DNA of 64,000 bases, taken from NCBI GenBank assembly GCA_021647315.1, contig JAKIUY010000003.1, positions 29,191 through 93,190 of the forward strand, written 5' to 3'. Under the pieces are notes generated by a model. It made no database searches. It saw only the letters and a list, made by a program, of their open reading frames with translations, and was not told where the DNA came from. Positions 42,601-50,464 of the stretch are shown here, in pieces. Source of the DNA: Victivallaceae bacterium. Its GTDB lineage: Bacteria > Verrucomicrobiota > Lentisphaeria > Victivallales > Victivallaceae. Position 1 is the stretch's first letter. Each line of letters opens with the position of its first letter. Position numbers and translations under genes: made by a program.

Positions 42601-43107
42601 GTAGAACAATCATCAAATGAAGCTGCGGTGGCTACTGCCATCAGTTACAGCCTGGCAAAGTTGGGGCCGGATATTGAAACCGGCGCATCGCGCCTGAACC
42701 GCTTCGGGGCGATTCAGAACAGTTATCTGATGGTTTTTCTTTCGCTTGGCGGTATCGGTTTGATTATCGGCACCCTGGGACTGTCGATCATTCTGCGCCG
42801 TAACCTGTTGGAACGGCGCGGTGAACTGGCCTGGCTGCGTTCAGCCGGATTTTCCCGGCGACGGATCGCTTTTATGCTGACTGTTGAACATATAATATTG
42901 TTTGACTGCGCAGTGTTGACCGGGGTGATTGCAGCGGCAGCGGCGGCTATTCCGGCAATGCTTTCACCATCCGGTAGTCCACCATGGGCTGAAATGATTT
43001 TGCTGCTCTGCGTGCTTTGGATTTTTGCGCTTATCTTTATCGTCACTGCCGCATATAGTGCCACCAAAGGTAATATCATATCCGGACTTAGAGTGGATGC
43101 CGAATGA
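39616..43107 (+). CDS. Giant FtsX-like ABC permease with repeat-derived insertions
   Basis: 1163 residues. Helix 1 (about 20-44) and an extracytoplasmic region with MacB-like periplasmic sequence, then a first FtsX helix bundle around 545-690 (FVIIAGIVLSGLLYRLHLEQ...EFAVLKAMGFANHHLRRI), further helices to about 745, a second periplasmic part and a final FtsX bundle at about 1035-1150 (IGLIIGTLGLSIILRRNLLERRGELAWLRSAGFSRRRI). Three stretches look like translated repeats: KSLGGRTTQ...PPSLS (about 40547-40620, least sure), NVEHRMKEK (41029-41055) and NVEHSTSNVQHRMKEK plus ERSEGRSNS (42136-42224). All are in frame and in extracytoplasmic loops. Confidence 0.88.
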   Translation: MHDSFNTLALVKRNLGFYRRQTLQVILAIVLTTAIISGAFLIGTSVKNSLKTAMNNRLGQVTYALFQTERWFKADLGQRLSNSSERPCSALISVPAYMTGDNGQTIKVNLYGVESSFFQFAPQQNMVKIPAPGEALINRTAAIMAGLKPGKGFAVRCFKPSLMPGDTAWSSRDSSSVGFRLQVVEEISPAAFSDFNPLNTQLAPANVFVDRDWLAERLGRSGRANVLLYGGTKPPLGLNDKLKLADYGLNLKKLPNGAIELKSDRVFISPTVVKAAASLKLHEQSIFSYFANSITAHGKMTPYSFVTGVKSLGGRTTQPRRSSSGVVAPPSLSIAPSNREAVINSWLANDLKLKVGDDFAIAYYKFGANGELQEDSATFKVKAIIPVSNAPELMPKFPGMSNAASCNDWDPGIPINLKLIRAKDEAYWNKYRGTPKLFIALDRAQKLWGCRFGKLTAIRFSDIKQKKQLSLNVEHRMKEKSLHSQSTKRNNNASNKYTNALLTQKDLEKSLLQALTPAELGFSWQPLNSIGRHGVANAVDFSGLFFGLSFFVIIAGIVLSGLLYRLHLEQRISEFAVLKAMGFANHHLRRILMLEAGVGLIAGIAVGIVAAFGYSYLIIGALNTVWNSIAGSIQVSLHAGPQVILLGAGITVPVIAMVMFFALRKVLANDLQGSLVKTDFHHTGSRFYLGFGIIALLAGTVIILIGIKSADAGVGTFFGAAALLFAGMVCLSGVIIRSVPEWLKGHGISTLSTALRNNSRHFRRSMAVVVIMALGIFLTLAVSVNRTKNRGSDASKKSGTGGFGWYIETVIPVKGNLNSAAGRQRYRLKIPATEQSWLRRNVEHSTSNVQHRMKEKQLLERSEGRSNSLFVQLPMMDGGAAGCLNLNRVTRPRLLGVPPEVFDDRFSFQTPDATWSSLQQNDTEVIPAIADQNVILWSLGLKIGDTLDYPGANGKIYKLKFIAGLNNSILQGAVLISRANLRRMFPDISGNRVLLVEQSSNEAAVATAISYSLAKLGPDIETGASRLNRFGAIQNSYLMVFLSLGGIGLIIGTLGLSIILRRNLLERRGELAWLRSAGFSRRRIAFMLTVEHIILFDCAVLTGVIAAAAAAIPAMLSPSGSPPWAEMILLLCVLWIFALIFIVTAAYSATKGNIISGLRVDAE
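41029..41055. repeat. Intragenic repeat 'aacgtcgaacatcgaatgaaag', copy 1
   Basis: 27 bases shared with the longer copy at 42136-42183 in the same gene; adds NVEHRMKEK to the permease. Confidence 0.75.
42136..42224. repeat. Two adjacent intragenic repeats in permease gene
   Basis: 42136-42183 is a tandem of aacgtcgaac/attcaacg heptamer-like units ending in the same catcgaatgaaagaaaa as at 41055. Directly after it, 42189-42224 (gctcgagcgtagtgaaggac, ggagtaattccctatt) is a copy of the dispersed family found at 12560, 58362-58401 and 63765. Confidence 0.75.
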
Positions 43108-43121
43108 TCTGCTTGTTGAGT

Positions 43122-43499
43122 TCACGGTCTGAAAATATCAATTTCAAGGCTGGGAATAACTTTATAATGTTTATGGTTGGCGGTGCATAAAATTGTATTA
43201 CTCTCGGTGACAGTCGCAGTAATTAAAGCATCAGCTAAATCTATGCCGGAGCTTAAAACATACTCTTCCATATAAATCATAGCCCGATGTGAAATATTAG
43301 CATTAATAGGAATTAGTTTAAATCCTAAATCATGGATGAATCGTTTAATAGCGGTTTGTTCATGCTTATTTCGTGCCCCTTTAAGTAATTCCATATAGGT
43401 TATTGCTGAAATATGCAATTCATATTCAGCGTCAATCTTTGCCGCCGCCTTCTCATTACCGCACAGAGCCCAGATTATAACATCTGTATCGAAAATCAT
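43122..43499 (-). CDS. vapC: PIN-domain toxin VapC
   Basis: Magnesium-dependent tRNA/rRNA endoribonuclease toxin. The 125-residue protein has the PIN acidic residues: Asp4 in FDTDVIIWAL, Glu37 in ITYMELLKGARN, and Asp87/Asp90 in SSGIDLADALITAT. Its ATG overlaps by one base the stop of a damaged antitoxin reading frame (43499-43609). It is convergent with the permease gene. With no complete VapB visible, either the toxin is inactive or the antitoxin is supplied elsewhere. Confidence 0.88.
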   Translation of the reverse strand: MIFDTDVIIWALCGNEKAAAKIDAEYELHISAITYMELLKGARNKHEQTAIKRFIHDLGFKLIPINANISHRAMIYMEEYVLSSGIDLADALITATVTESNTILCTANHKHYKVIPSLEIDIFRP

Positions 43500-43609
43500 C
43501 AGAATTTTCTCCCTTTACGAAGCTCCCTGACAAAAATTGCCGGATCTGCTATATCTTCCCGGTCTCTCCACATGCCAAATGCAGAATAATTAACAGCAGA
43601 ATGATTTTT
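43499..43609 (-). pseudogene. vapB: C-terminal fragment of VapB-type antitoxin
   Basis: The frame ending at the vapC start reads SAFGMWRDREDIADPAIFVR then ELRKGRKF, the C-terminal toxin-binding part of VapB antitoxins. Upstream it runs into a stop (TAA) after only about 36 codons and has no proper start; the N-terminal DNA-binding half is missing. A few codons further up on the same strand, ATG CAA ACG TTA ACT CGT TGA resembles a VapB beginning, so an internal deletion is possible. Confidence 0.6.
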
Positions 43610-43958
43610 TTATAAATATTTTGTCTGTCAACGAGTTAACGTTTGCATAAAAATAAAAACATGCAAAAAAACATAAAAATAGCGGTTAGTAATACAGGGC
43701 TATTGATTTTTCATCTATTTTGCTGTATTATTATAAGCTTAGACTTGTGTGAAATACGATTTTTAATGTTAATGCGCTTTTGTTGTAGTACAGGCTTCAG
43801 CCTGCCTTTTAATACAATAAAAAATTATTTCATCTGTCGCTGCGCAGAAATAGGTATTTAAGCACAACTAAAGTTGTGAACTCCAACGGAGTTGTGCATC
43901 TTGCATTAGCCTCTGCTGTATTTTTATTAATTAACCTAAGACTTAGGAATTATTGATT
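43610..43958. other. Repeat-rich gap upstream of beta-propeller gene
   Basis: Contains CAGGCT-TC-AGCCTG (43791-43804), tcatctgtcgctgcgcag (from 43831, dispersed family also at 63761), and nested palindromes GCACAACT...AGTTGTGC (43862-43898) enclosing AACTCCAACGGAGTT. This last set resembles the REP cluster at 991-1104. A 72-residue open frame here is made of these repeats and is not taken as a gene. Confidence 0.6.
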
Positions 43959-45347
43959 ATGTTTGTTAAACGATATGCTTTCCTCGCTACTGTCATTGGA
44001 CTTTTCACGACCTTGACATTGCCTATTATCGCGGCTGAACAGCAAGCCGGTTGGCGTGGCGATGGCACAGGAGCTTACCCCGATGCAAAGCCGGTCATGG
44101 CGTGGTCGCAGGAGAAAAACGTTATCTGGAAAACCCCGATGGCGAAGTTCAGCAACTCACTGCCGATTATGTTGAATGGTAAACTTTACGTAGGCTCGGA
44201 GATCGACAAATTGGTCTGTCTTGATGCAGCGACTGGCAAAATTCTCTGGGAAAAGTCAAATTCAGAGGACGAAATACTCACTTCGGAACAAAGAGCTGAA
44301 CGGGTAAAAATCACCAAACAACTGCAACCGGTAAAAGCACAGAAAAAGGCTATTGACCGTGAATATAACAAAGCCCGAAGAGCCTACAGAAAAAACCGGA
44401 AGGACAAAGAGCTCGGTAAAAAAGTACGGGAACTCAAAAAGCAGCGGCGTGAACTGGAGAAAAAACTGGCTCCGCTGTTTCAATTCATGCCGAAGATTCA
44501 TAAAGTAACCGGGTATTCGACTCCGACTCCGGTCACTGATGGTAAAAATATCTATACCTGTTACGGTACCGGTCTGGCAGCCGCTTATACGCCGGACGGC
44601 AAAAGGCTTTGGCTGAAAGTCATTGAAAAGCCGACCAACCAATTCGGTTACAGCAGTTCACCAGTTTTTGCCGGTGGTAAATTTATTGTCGCCTACAAAC
44701 ACATTATCGCCCTTGATCCACAGACTGGTAAAGAAATCTGGAAGGTTCCATCAAAATATCGTTGGGGAACACCGCTGGGCACCACTATCGGTGACAAAGA
44801 GGTTATTATAACCCCGAATGGTGAAATAATCCGGGCGACGGATGGTGTCCTGCTGAGTAAATCGCTGCCATCGCTTCAGTACAATTCAGCAATGATCCAT
44901 AAAGGTATAGTTTACACTTACAATAAAGACAAAGCTCGGGCCCACCGGTTACCGGCAAAAGCTGACGCAGGCGCAACAACTGAACTGCTGTGGGAAGTGC
45001 CGATCACCTCCGACCGTTATTACGGTTCACCGGTTACCGACGGCAAGACTGTCTATTGCATTACCCGCGCCGGTAAATTGACCGCACTGGATCTCAAAAC
45101 CGGCAAAAAACTTTTCGAACGCAAAATGAAACTGGGTAAAGGGACCAATTATCCGTCACCGACCATTGCCGGAAATACTTTGTTCATCAGTAATGACAAC
45201 GGCAGAACTGCAGTACTAAAACTTGACGCTGCAGGAAGTTTGATTGGCGAGAACAGCCTGCCGCCGTTCCGCAGCAGCCCGGTGTTTATCGGCAACCGCA
45301 TGTACATCCGTACTTTAGGCGGGATGTACTGTATCGGCAAAAAATAA
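43959..45347 (+). CDS. Secreted PQQ-like beta-propeller protein with coiled-coil insertion
   Basis: 462 residues with a cleavable signal peptide (FVKRYAFLATVIGLFTTLTL, cleavage about IIAA-EQ). Propeller repeats: GWRGDGTGAYPDAKPVMAW, VCLDAATGKILWEKS, AAYTPDGKRLWLKV, IALDPQTGKEIWKVP, TALDLKTGKKLFERK. Between blades, about residues 105-170 form a highly charged helix (QRAERVKITKQLQPVKAQKK, then RRAYRKNRKDKELGKKVREL), unusual for a propeller and probably a protruding coiled coil. ATG 43959 is chosen over the TTG at 43953. It stands alone, far from the 15-26 kb cluster. Confidence 0.85.
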   Translation: MFVKRYAFLATVIGLFTTLTLPIIAAEQQAGWRGDGTGAYPDAKPVMAWSQEKNVIWKTPMAKFSNSLPIMLNGKLYVGSEIDKLVCLDAATGKILWEKSNSEDEILTSEQRAERVKITKQLQPVKAQKKAIDREYNKARRAYRKNRKDKELGKKVRELKKQRRELEKKLAPLFQFMPKIHKVTGYSTPTPVTDGKNIYTCYGTGLAAAYTPDGKRLWLKVIEKPTNQFGYSSSPVFAGGKFIVAYKHIIALDPQTGKEIWKVPSKYRWGTPLGTTIGDKEVIITPNGEIIRATDGVLLSKSLPSLQYNSAMIHKGIVYTYNKDKARAHRLPAKADAGATTELLWEVPITSDRYYGSPVTDGKTVYCITRAGKLTALDLKTGKKLFERKMKLGKGTNYPSPTIAGNTLFISNDNGRTAVLKLDAAGSLIGENSLPPFRSSPVFIGNRMYIRTLGGMYCIGKK

Positions 45348-45590
45348 ATTGCTTGTCACCTAACATGTACAAAACTTTCGACATAATCTATGTTTGTGTC
45401 AAAAAAGTAAGCCAGATGTCTGCCTGCCCTTCGTAGCTTTACGCATAGTAGGGCACTGACATTTGCTCCGCAAGAGCGTAACCACGCTTCGTGCGTGGTA
45501 AAAGACGGTGCAGGAGCAGCCGTCATACTATTCCCTGCATCCAAAGGATGCCATTTCCCCCGGGCGTAGTCTCGAGGTAAACGTAGCATC
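45348..45590. other. Non-coding gap
   Basis: No gene. Includes a stretch with small inverted parts (ccacgcttcgtgcgtgg, 45481-45497) and gcatccaaaggatgcc (45537-45552), which is itself a palindrome. Long open frames here on the minus strand are not supported. Confidence 0.5.
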
Positions 45591-45797
45591 TTAATGCGAT
45601 ACTTCACTGGAATTTGTCTTATCAAAGCCTATTTTTCGTGTTTTCTTCTGTTCCGGATTAGTCAATGCTCTCAGTTTATCCATGATAATAATGGTATTCA
45701 TTTCCTGCGTATCCATTAGATCTTCAATTTCTCTTAATTGTTCTGCCATTTTAGTGTTATTCAAAAGCAGTTCACGCATGCGTACAAAAGTTTTCAT
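45591..45797 (-). pseudogene. C-terminal remnant of an ORF6N-domain protein
   Basis: 68 codons reading FVRMRELLLNNTKMAEQLRE, then NTIIIMDKLRAL and EQKKTRKIGF. This is the usual tail of short ORF6N proteins (the helix after the DNA-binding domain and the closing KRKIGF). The ORF6N domain itself is missing, cut where the IS1380 remnant begins (45804). The ORF6N gene was probably truncated by IS insertion and later decay. Confidence 0.65.
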
Positions 45798-45803
45798 TAT
45801 TGT

Positions 45804-46274
45804 AATATAAGATAGAGCAGGGTAATGAAGAAATCAATTCGATTGGCGGTATCTTCAACAGTCTGAAAAGTTTTAAAAAGGTAGATCATTTGCAAATGTC
45901 AAAGGTAAAAACTGGTAGAATTAGGCACAGCGGCATTCTTAAAACGATTGCCGGGTTGTTTGCACTCGGTAAAAACAGTTATGCTGACATTACTCCTTTT
46001 CATGATGATACTTTTTTTCGCCTACCTCGGAACTCATGGATATATGCTCAACTGCGAATTACGTCCCGGCAGTCAACACAGTAACAAAGAGGCTCTTGAA
46101 TTCATAAAATGCAGTCTCGACATGATCAAAGATCTCGGTATTGACCTTAACACGACCCTTGTTCGACTGGAATCAGCACATCAATTGATAAGTTTAACTT
46201 TACCTGAAAAAACTATTCAAGGGAATGAATTGCCAATTGAACCATTTTCAGCTCGTCTTTTAAAAATTATGTAA
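45804..46274 (+). mobile_element. IS1380-family transposase remnant, copy A
   Basis: Fragments in shifted frames give VDHLQMSKVKTGRIRHSGIL, KTIAGLFALGKNSYADITPF and, after an internal deletion, YLGTHGYMLNCELRPGSQHS then LVRLESAHQ. The first corresponds to the N-terminus and the second to the DDE core region (GTEGYML..ELRPGSQH) of IS1380 transposases. A sister remnant with a different deletion lies at 62134-62685. Non-functional. Confidence 0.75.
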
Positions 46275-46562
46275 AACAGGGGCATTTATTGAGTGAAAAG
46301 GCTCCATTGAACAAATATTGTGTGATTAAAGTGATAAAAAACGTTTAAATTCCTTTTAAAACAAAATTCAGGTACTATACTATTATTTGTTAATGTGCAT
46401 AAAAAGCTTTATATGGATGGATTTTAACTGAATATCATACTTTATGGATATGCCATCTTTAAAGCTCAAATGGATATAATTCCAGGCACATTTTTATATA
46501 TAAATAGCTCATTGGCTGCGAGTCAATAGGTTATTCACACGTATGTTTAAAGTATTGCGTTA

Positions 46563-46723
46563 AGGACTCGCAAAAAAAATAACTTGGAGTTTTTGCTTGA
46601 CTGCGAACAGCTGTTCCGCATTACGAAAATATTTATATAGTTCTACTATGTAAACACTTTCGCGTCTTGATCAGCAGTCCGCTTCTGGTGCGAAACTCAC
46701 CAATTTATTTTTGAGTGAGCCCT
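46563..46723. mobile_element. MITE, 161 bp, copy B
   Basis: Same element as 11081-11240: left end aggactcgcaaaaaaaataac, right end (reverse complement) agggctcactcaaaaataaa, identical centre. Flanked by TA on the left and ending ccc-TA on the right. It lies in the gap before rarA; the rest of that gap (46275-46562 and 46724-46885) is AT-rich and I see no gene in it. Confidence 0.75.
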
Positions 46724-46885
46724 AATTATTAATTTACGCATGTTATGAAATATTTTTAGGGTTAGAGCTGTTTCTGCACTTATTGCAGGGACGGGAATAG
46801 TTTATCTTAGTATATATTTTAACTAGGACCTGTACTTACAAAATAGACATACCTGAATACCCTCCACTGTCTTGCTGCCGGGAAT

Positions 46886-48268
46886 TTGATGATGAAACAA
46901 CCGGATTTGGCAATTGGCCTTCCCTCGGAATGTTCTGATGCTGCAACGATTGACAATTGCAGTGACGGATTGCCGTTGGCAATAAGAATGCGCCCCCGTT
47001 CTTTTGACGAATATGCTGGACAGAAACATCTGCTGGCACCAGGAAAATTACTGCGCCGTGCAGTAGATGCGGATAAGTTCACCTCAATTATTCTCTCCGG
47101 CCCCCCGGGATGCGGTAAAACCAGCCTCGCTGAACTGATTGCCCGACAGACCGATTCGGTCTTTATCCGGTTATCGGGTGTAACATCATCAGTCAGCGAC
47201 CTGAGAAAAGAGATTGCCGGCGCTATTTTACTGAAAGATAATATCGGACGCAAAACAACAATTTTTATTGATGAAATACATCGTTTTAACCGGGCACAGC
47301 AGGATGCACTGCTACCGGATGTTGAAAATGGAAATATCAGACTGGTAGGAGCGACAACACATAATCCATTTTTTTATGTTAACGGGGCACTGCTCTCCAG
47401 GTCTCTGGTCTTTCAGCTTGAACAGCTTGACTGCCAGGATATTACCGAATTGATAAGCCGAACCTTGAAAGATGAACGGGGATTTGGGGGAACAAAGGTC
47501 GAATTGGCGCAGGAAGCGTTGGCGTTTCTCGCCGGAGTTTGTGAAGGCGATGCACGGAAAGCATATAACGCACTTGAGATTGCCGTATTGACGACCAGCC
47601 CGGATAAAGACGGTACTGTAATTATTGACCTGACGACGGCAGAAGAGTCTATTCAGCAGAAGTCACTGAATTATGGTGCTGACGGCCATTATGATACTGC
47701 CAGCGCGTTTATTAAGAGTATGCGCGGCAGTGATCCGGATGCCGCGGTCTACTGGCTGGCAAAAATGCTTCATGCCGGTGAAGATATTCGCTTTATCGCC
47801 AGAAGAATTGTTATTTTTGCCTCGGAAGATATTGGTAATGCAGACCCGCAGGCCATAGTGATTGCCACTACAGCAATGCAGGCAATTGAAATGATCGGCA
47901 TGCCGGAGGCGCGAATTATTCTGTCTCAGGCCGTGACTTACTGCGCAACCGCGCCCAAGAGCAATGCCGCCTACAAAGCAGTTAATGCGGCTTTGGAAGA
48001 TGTCAAAAAAGAACGGGTATTACCGGTGCCGATGCATTTGCGTGATTCGCATACGAGCGGTGCAGCAGCAACCGGAGCGGACAAAAAATCGCAGTATAAA
48101 TATCCTCATGATTTTGCCGGCGGCTTTATTGTCCAAGATTACCTGGGAGTTGAAAAAACCTATTATCAGCCCATCGAAATAGGCTATGAAAAAAAGATCA
48201 AACAGCGGATTGACTACTGGAACAGCTGTCGGGATTTTATCAGGGAAAAAGCCCATGAACAAACATGA
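46886..48268 (+). CDS. rarA: Replication-associated recombination ATPase RarA/MgsA
   Basis: Clamp-loader-like AAA+ ATPase acting at stalled forks. 460 residues: RMRPRSFDEYAGQKHLL at the start of the ATPase domain, Walker A GPPGCGKTS, Walker B TIFIDEIHRFNRAQQDALLP, sensor 1 LVGATTHNPFF, then YDTASAFIKSMRGSDPDAAV and the tetramerisation domain with ARRIVIFASEDIGNADPQA and VPMHLRDSHT. All are RarA hallmarks. Three adjacent Met codons (46886, 46889, 46892) leave the start slightly uncertain. Overlaps the next gene by 14 nt. Confidence 0.94.
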   Translation: MMMKQPDLAIGLPSECSDAATIDNCSDGLPLAIRMRPRSFDEYAGQKHLLAPGKLLRRAVDADKFTSIILSGPPGCGKTSLAELIARQTDSVFIRLSGVTSSVSDLRKEIAGAILLKDNIGRKTTIFIDEIHRFNRAQQDALLPDVENGNIRLVGATTHNPFFYVNGALLSRSLVFQLEQLDCQDITELISRTLKDERGFGGTKVELAQEALAFLAGVCEGDARKAYNALEIAVLTTSPDKDGTVIIDLTTAEESIQQKSLNYGADGHYDTASAFIKSMRGSDPDAAVYWLAKMLHAGEDIRFIARRIVIFASEDIGNADPQAIVIATTAMQAIEMIGMPEARIILSQAVTYCATAPKSNAAYKAVNAALEDVKKERVLPVPMHLRDSHTSGAAATGADKKSQYKYPHDFAGGFIVQDYLGVEKTYYQPIEIGYEKKIKQRIDYWNSCRDFIREKAHEQT

Positions 48269-48833
48269 GGCAAGACAAAAATATTTACAGCGGCGACGCG
48301 AACTGAGTGAGCTTGAACGCGACAGGGCAGATAACGAAATATGCCGATTGCTACGACAACTGCCGGAACTGAAGCAGGCCGGAAAAATTGCCGCCTATAT
48401 TTCTGATGGTTCCGAGCCGGATTTGATGCCGTTACTGCAGCAGCTTGCCGCGGACGGTAAAAAAATATTTCTGCCGCGTTTTGCAGCAGCTAGCAACGCA
48501 AAATATGAAATGGTTGAAACTCCATTGCATGCAGCCTCACTGCAAACCGGTAAGTATGGCATCATGGAGCCGGCAGCGGAATTGTCAGCAACAAATGATG
48601 ACTTGAACGATACGACCTGGCTATTGCCGGGCGTTGCATTTGATATGACCGGAAGTCGACTTGGACGTGGCAAAGGGGTTTATGACCGTTTGTTAGCACA
48701 GGTTGATGTAATGGCGATAGGAATTTTTTATGAATGCCAAAAAGCTGTAAAAGTGCCCGTTGACGAGCATGATTACAGATTGGATATAATTATAACAGAA
48801 GCGGGAGTAACCCGCATAAATCATGGAGATTGA
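48255..48833 (+). CDS. 5-formyltetrahydrofolate cyclo-ligase
   Basis: Converts 5-formyl-THF to methenyl-THF (YgfA/MTHFS). 192 residues from ATG 48255, chosen because it gives the normal N-terminus KHEARQKYLQRRRELSELER; the open frame extends further into rarA. Motifs: IAAYISDGSEPDLMPLL, KKIFLPR, KYGIMEP, and the ATP-binding loop LLPGVAFDMTGSRLGRGKG followed by YDR. Sits between rarA and rny in a tight run with overlaps, so it is in an operon. Confidence 0.92.
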   Translation: MNKHEARQKYLQRRRELSELERDRADNEICRLLRQLPELKQAGKIAAYISDGSEPDLMPLLQQLAADGKKIFLPRFAAASNAKYEMVETPLHAASLQTGKYGIMEPAAELSATNDDLNDTTWLLPGVAFDMTGSRLGRGKGVYDRLLAQVDVMAIGIFYECQKAVKVPVDEHDYRLDIIITEAGVTRINHGD

Positions 48834-48835
48834 AA

Positions 48836-50389
48836 ATGGATAACATGGAACAAATCATAATAGCTAGCATTGTCAGTGGTGCGATATGTATTGGCATCAC
48901 TATACTGCTCGGCAAATTCAGAAAAGATTCTGCATCTTACTCGGCTGAACGGATTAAAAATGATGCTGCGAAAGAGGCTGAACACATTCAACGTGAAGCA
49001 AAAGTATCGGCAAAAGCTGAGTTGATCAAGGTCAAAGAAGATTTTGAAGAAGAGATGAAACTGCGGCGTCAAGACCAGTTGAATAATGAAAAACGTTTGA
49101 GTCAGCGCGATGAAAATCTGGAACGCAAGGCAGACGTACTGGACTCAAAAATGACCAATCTCGAACGCAAAGAAGTTGAATTAAAAAATCTGCAGGAGCG
49201 AGTAATTGGTAAGGAAAACGAACTTCAGGTAAAAATATCAGAGCAGATAGATGAACTGGAACGTATTGCGTTGCTTGACCGTGAAAGTGCCAAGAAAATG
49301 CTGCTCGAAAAACTTGAAGGCAAAGTTAAAACTGAATCAGGATTGCTGATTAGAGATATTTTGGAAGAAGCCAAATTAAAAGCTGAACGTGAAGCAAAAC
49401 GGATTTTAAGTTATGCCATTCAGCGCTATGCCGCGGATTCAACCTCAAACCGGACCGCGTCAACGATTCCATTGCCCAGCGACGATATGAAAGGCAGAAT
49501 CATTGGTCGTGAAGGCCGTAATATCCGGGCGATCGAGGCGGCTACCGGGGTCAATATTCTGATTGATGATACCCCTGAAGCAGTGGTTATATCCTGTTTT
49601 GATCCAGTGAGAAAAGAGATTGCCCACCATCTGCTTGAACGTCTGATCGCTGATGGCAGAATTCATCCGACCAGGATTGAAGAACTCGTCCCGAAAATAG
49701 CGGATGAAATTGAAGAAGAAATATTTGAAGCCGGCGAGGCGGCAGTATTGGAAACCGGTATTCACGGTGTTGCCCCGCAGGTCGTAAAACTGCTCGGTCG
49801 CCTAAAATTCAGATACAGTTTTTCCCAGAATGTGCTTAAACACTCGCTGGAATGCGCGTTCTTTATGGGCATGATAGCTTCAGAACTCGGTCTTGACGAA
49901 CAGAAAGCTAAACGGATCGGACTGCTCCATGATATCGGTAAAGCTGTTGACCATGACACCGAAGGTTCTCATGCTGTTATCGGCGCGGATATCCTGAAGA
50001 AACACGGCGAATCCAAAGATGTTATAAATGCCGTCGCATCACATCACGGTGATGTCGAAGCCAACAGTATTTATGCCGTGTTGGTCAACGCCTGTGATGC
50101 CATCAGTGCATCACGCCCTGGTGCCCGTAGTGAAACAACCGAGCTTTATCTGAAACGTCTCGAACAACTTGAAGATATCGCTCATAGTTTCAGCGGGGTA
50201 GTTAACTGTTTTGCTCTGCAGGCCGGACGCGAAGTACGGGTTGTCGTCGAACCGGGAAAAATCAATGAAGGTGAAGCGCATGTCCTCGCTCGTGATATTT
50301 GTCAACGAGTCGAACGGGAAATGACCTATCCGGGGCAGATCAAGGTTACTATTATCCGGGAAACCCGTTCAGTTGAATATGCCAAATAA
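48836..50389 (+). CDS. rny: Ribonuclease Y
   Basis: Membrane-anchored endoribonuclease initiating mRNA decay. 517 residues: N-terminal membrane helix (about 6-25), long charged coiled coil (about 30-200), KH domain with GRIIGREGRNIRAIEAATGV, and HD domain with HSLECAFFMGMIASEL and GLLHDIGKAVDHDTEGSHA, the metal-binding HD pair. GGAGA lies 6 nt before ATG 48836; TTG at 48830 is less likely. Follows the cyclo-ligase by 2 nt. Confidence 0.96.
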   Translation: MDNMEQIIIASIVSGAICIGITILLGKFRKDSASYSAERIKNDAAKEAEHIQREAKVSAKAELIKVKEDFEEEMKLRRQDQLNNEKRLSQRDENLERKADVLDSKMTNLERKEVELKNLQERVIGKENELQVKISEQIDELERIALLDRESAKKMLLEKLEGKVKTESGLLIRDILEEAKLKAEREAKRILSYAIQRYAADSTSNRTASTIPLPSDDMKGRIIGREGRNIRAIEAATGVNILIDDTPEAVVISCFDPVRKEIAHHLLERLIADGRIHPTRIEELVPKIADEIEEEIFEAGEAAVLETGIHGVAPQVVKLLGRLKFRYSFSQNVLKHSLECAFFMGMIASELGLDEQKAKRIGLLHDIGKAVDHDTEGSHAVIGADILKKHGESKDVINAVASHHGDVEANSIYAVLVNACDAISASRPGARSETTELYLKRLEQLEDIAHSFSGVVNCFALQAGREVRVVVEPGKINEGEAHVLARDICQRVEREMTYPGQIKVTIIRETRSVEYAK

Positions 50390-50464
50390 ATGGGGCCTTT
50401 TACGTTCAGACACTGAATAACGGATATCAGCAATTAAGCATATTTCTACTACGAAATAAACTCC

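Noticed and set aside
43643..43861. 72-codon frame before the secreted propeller gene
   Set aside because: Composed of palindromic repeats with no ribosome site; treated as non-coding.
45356..45625. 89-codon minus-strand frame after the secreted propeller gene
   Set aside because: Repeat-like DNA and no family pattern; overlaps the better supported ORF6N remnant.
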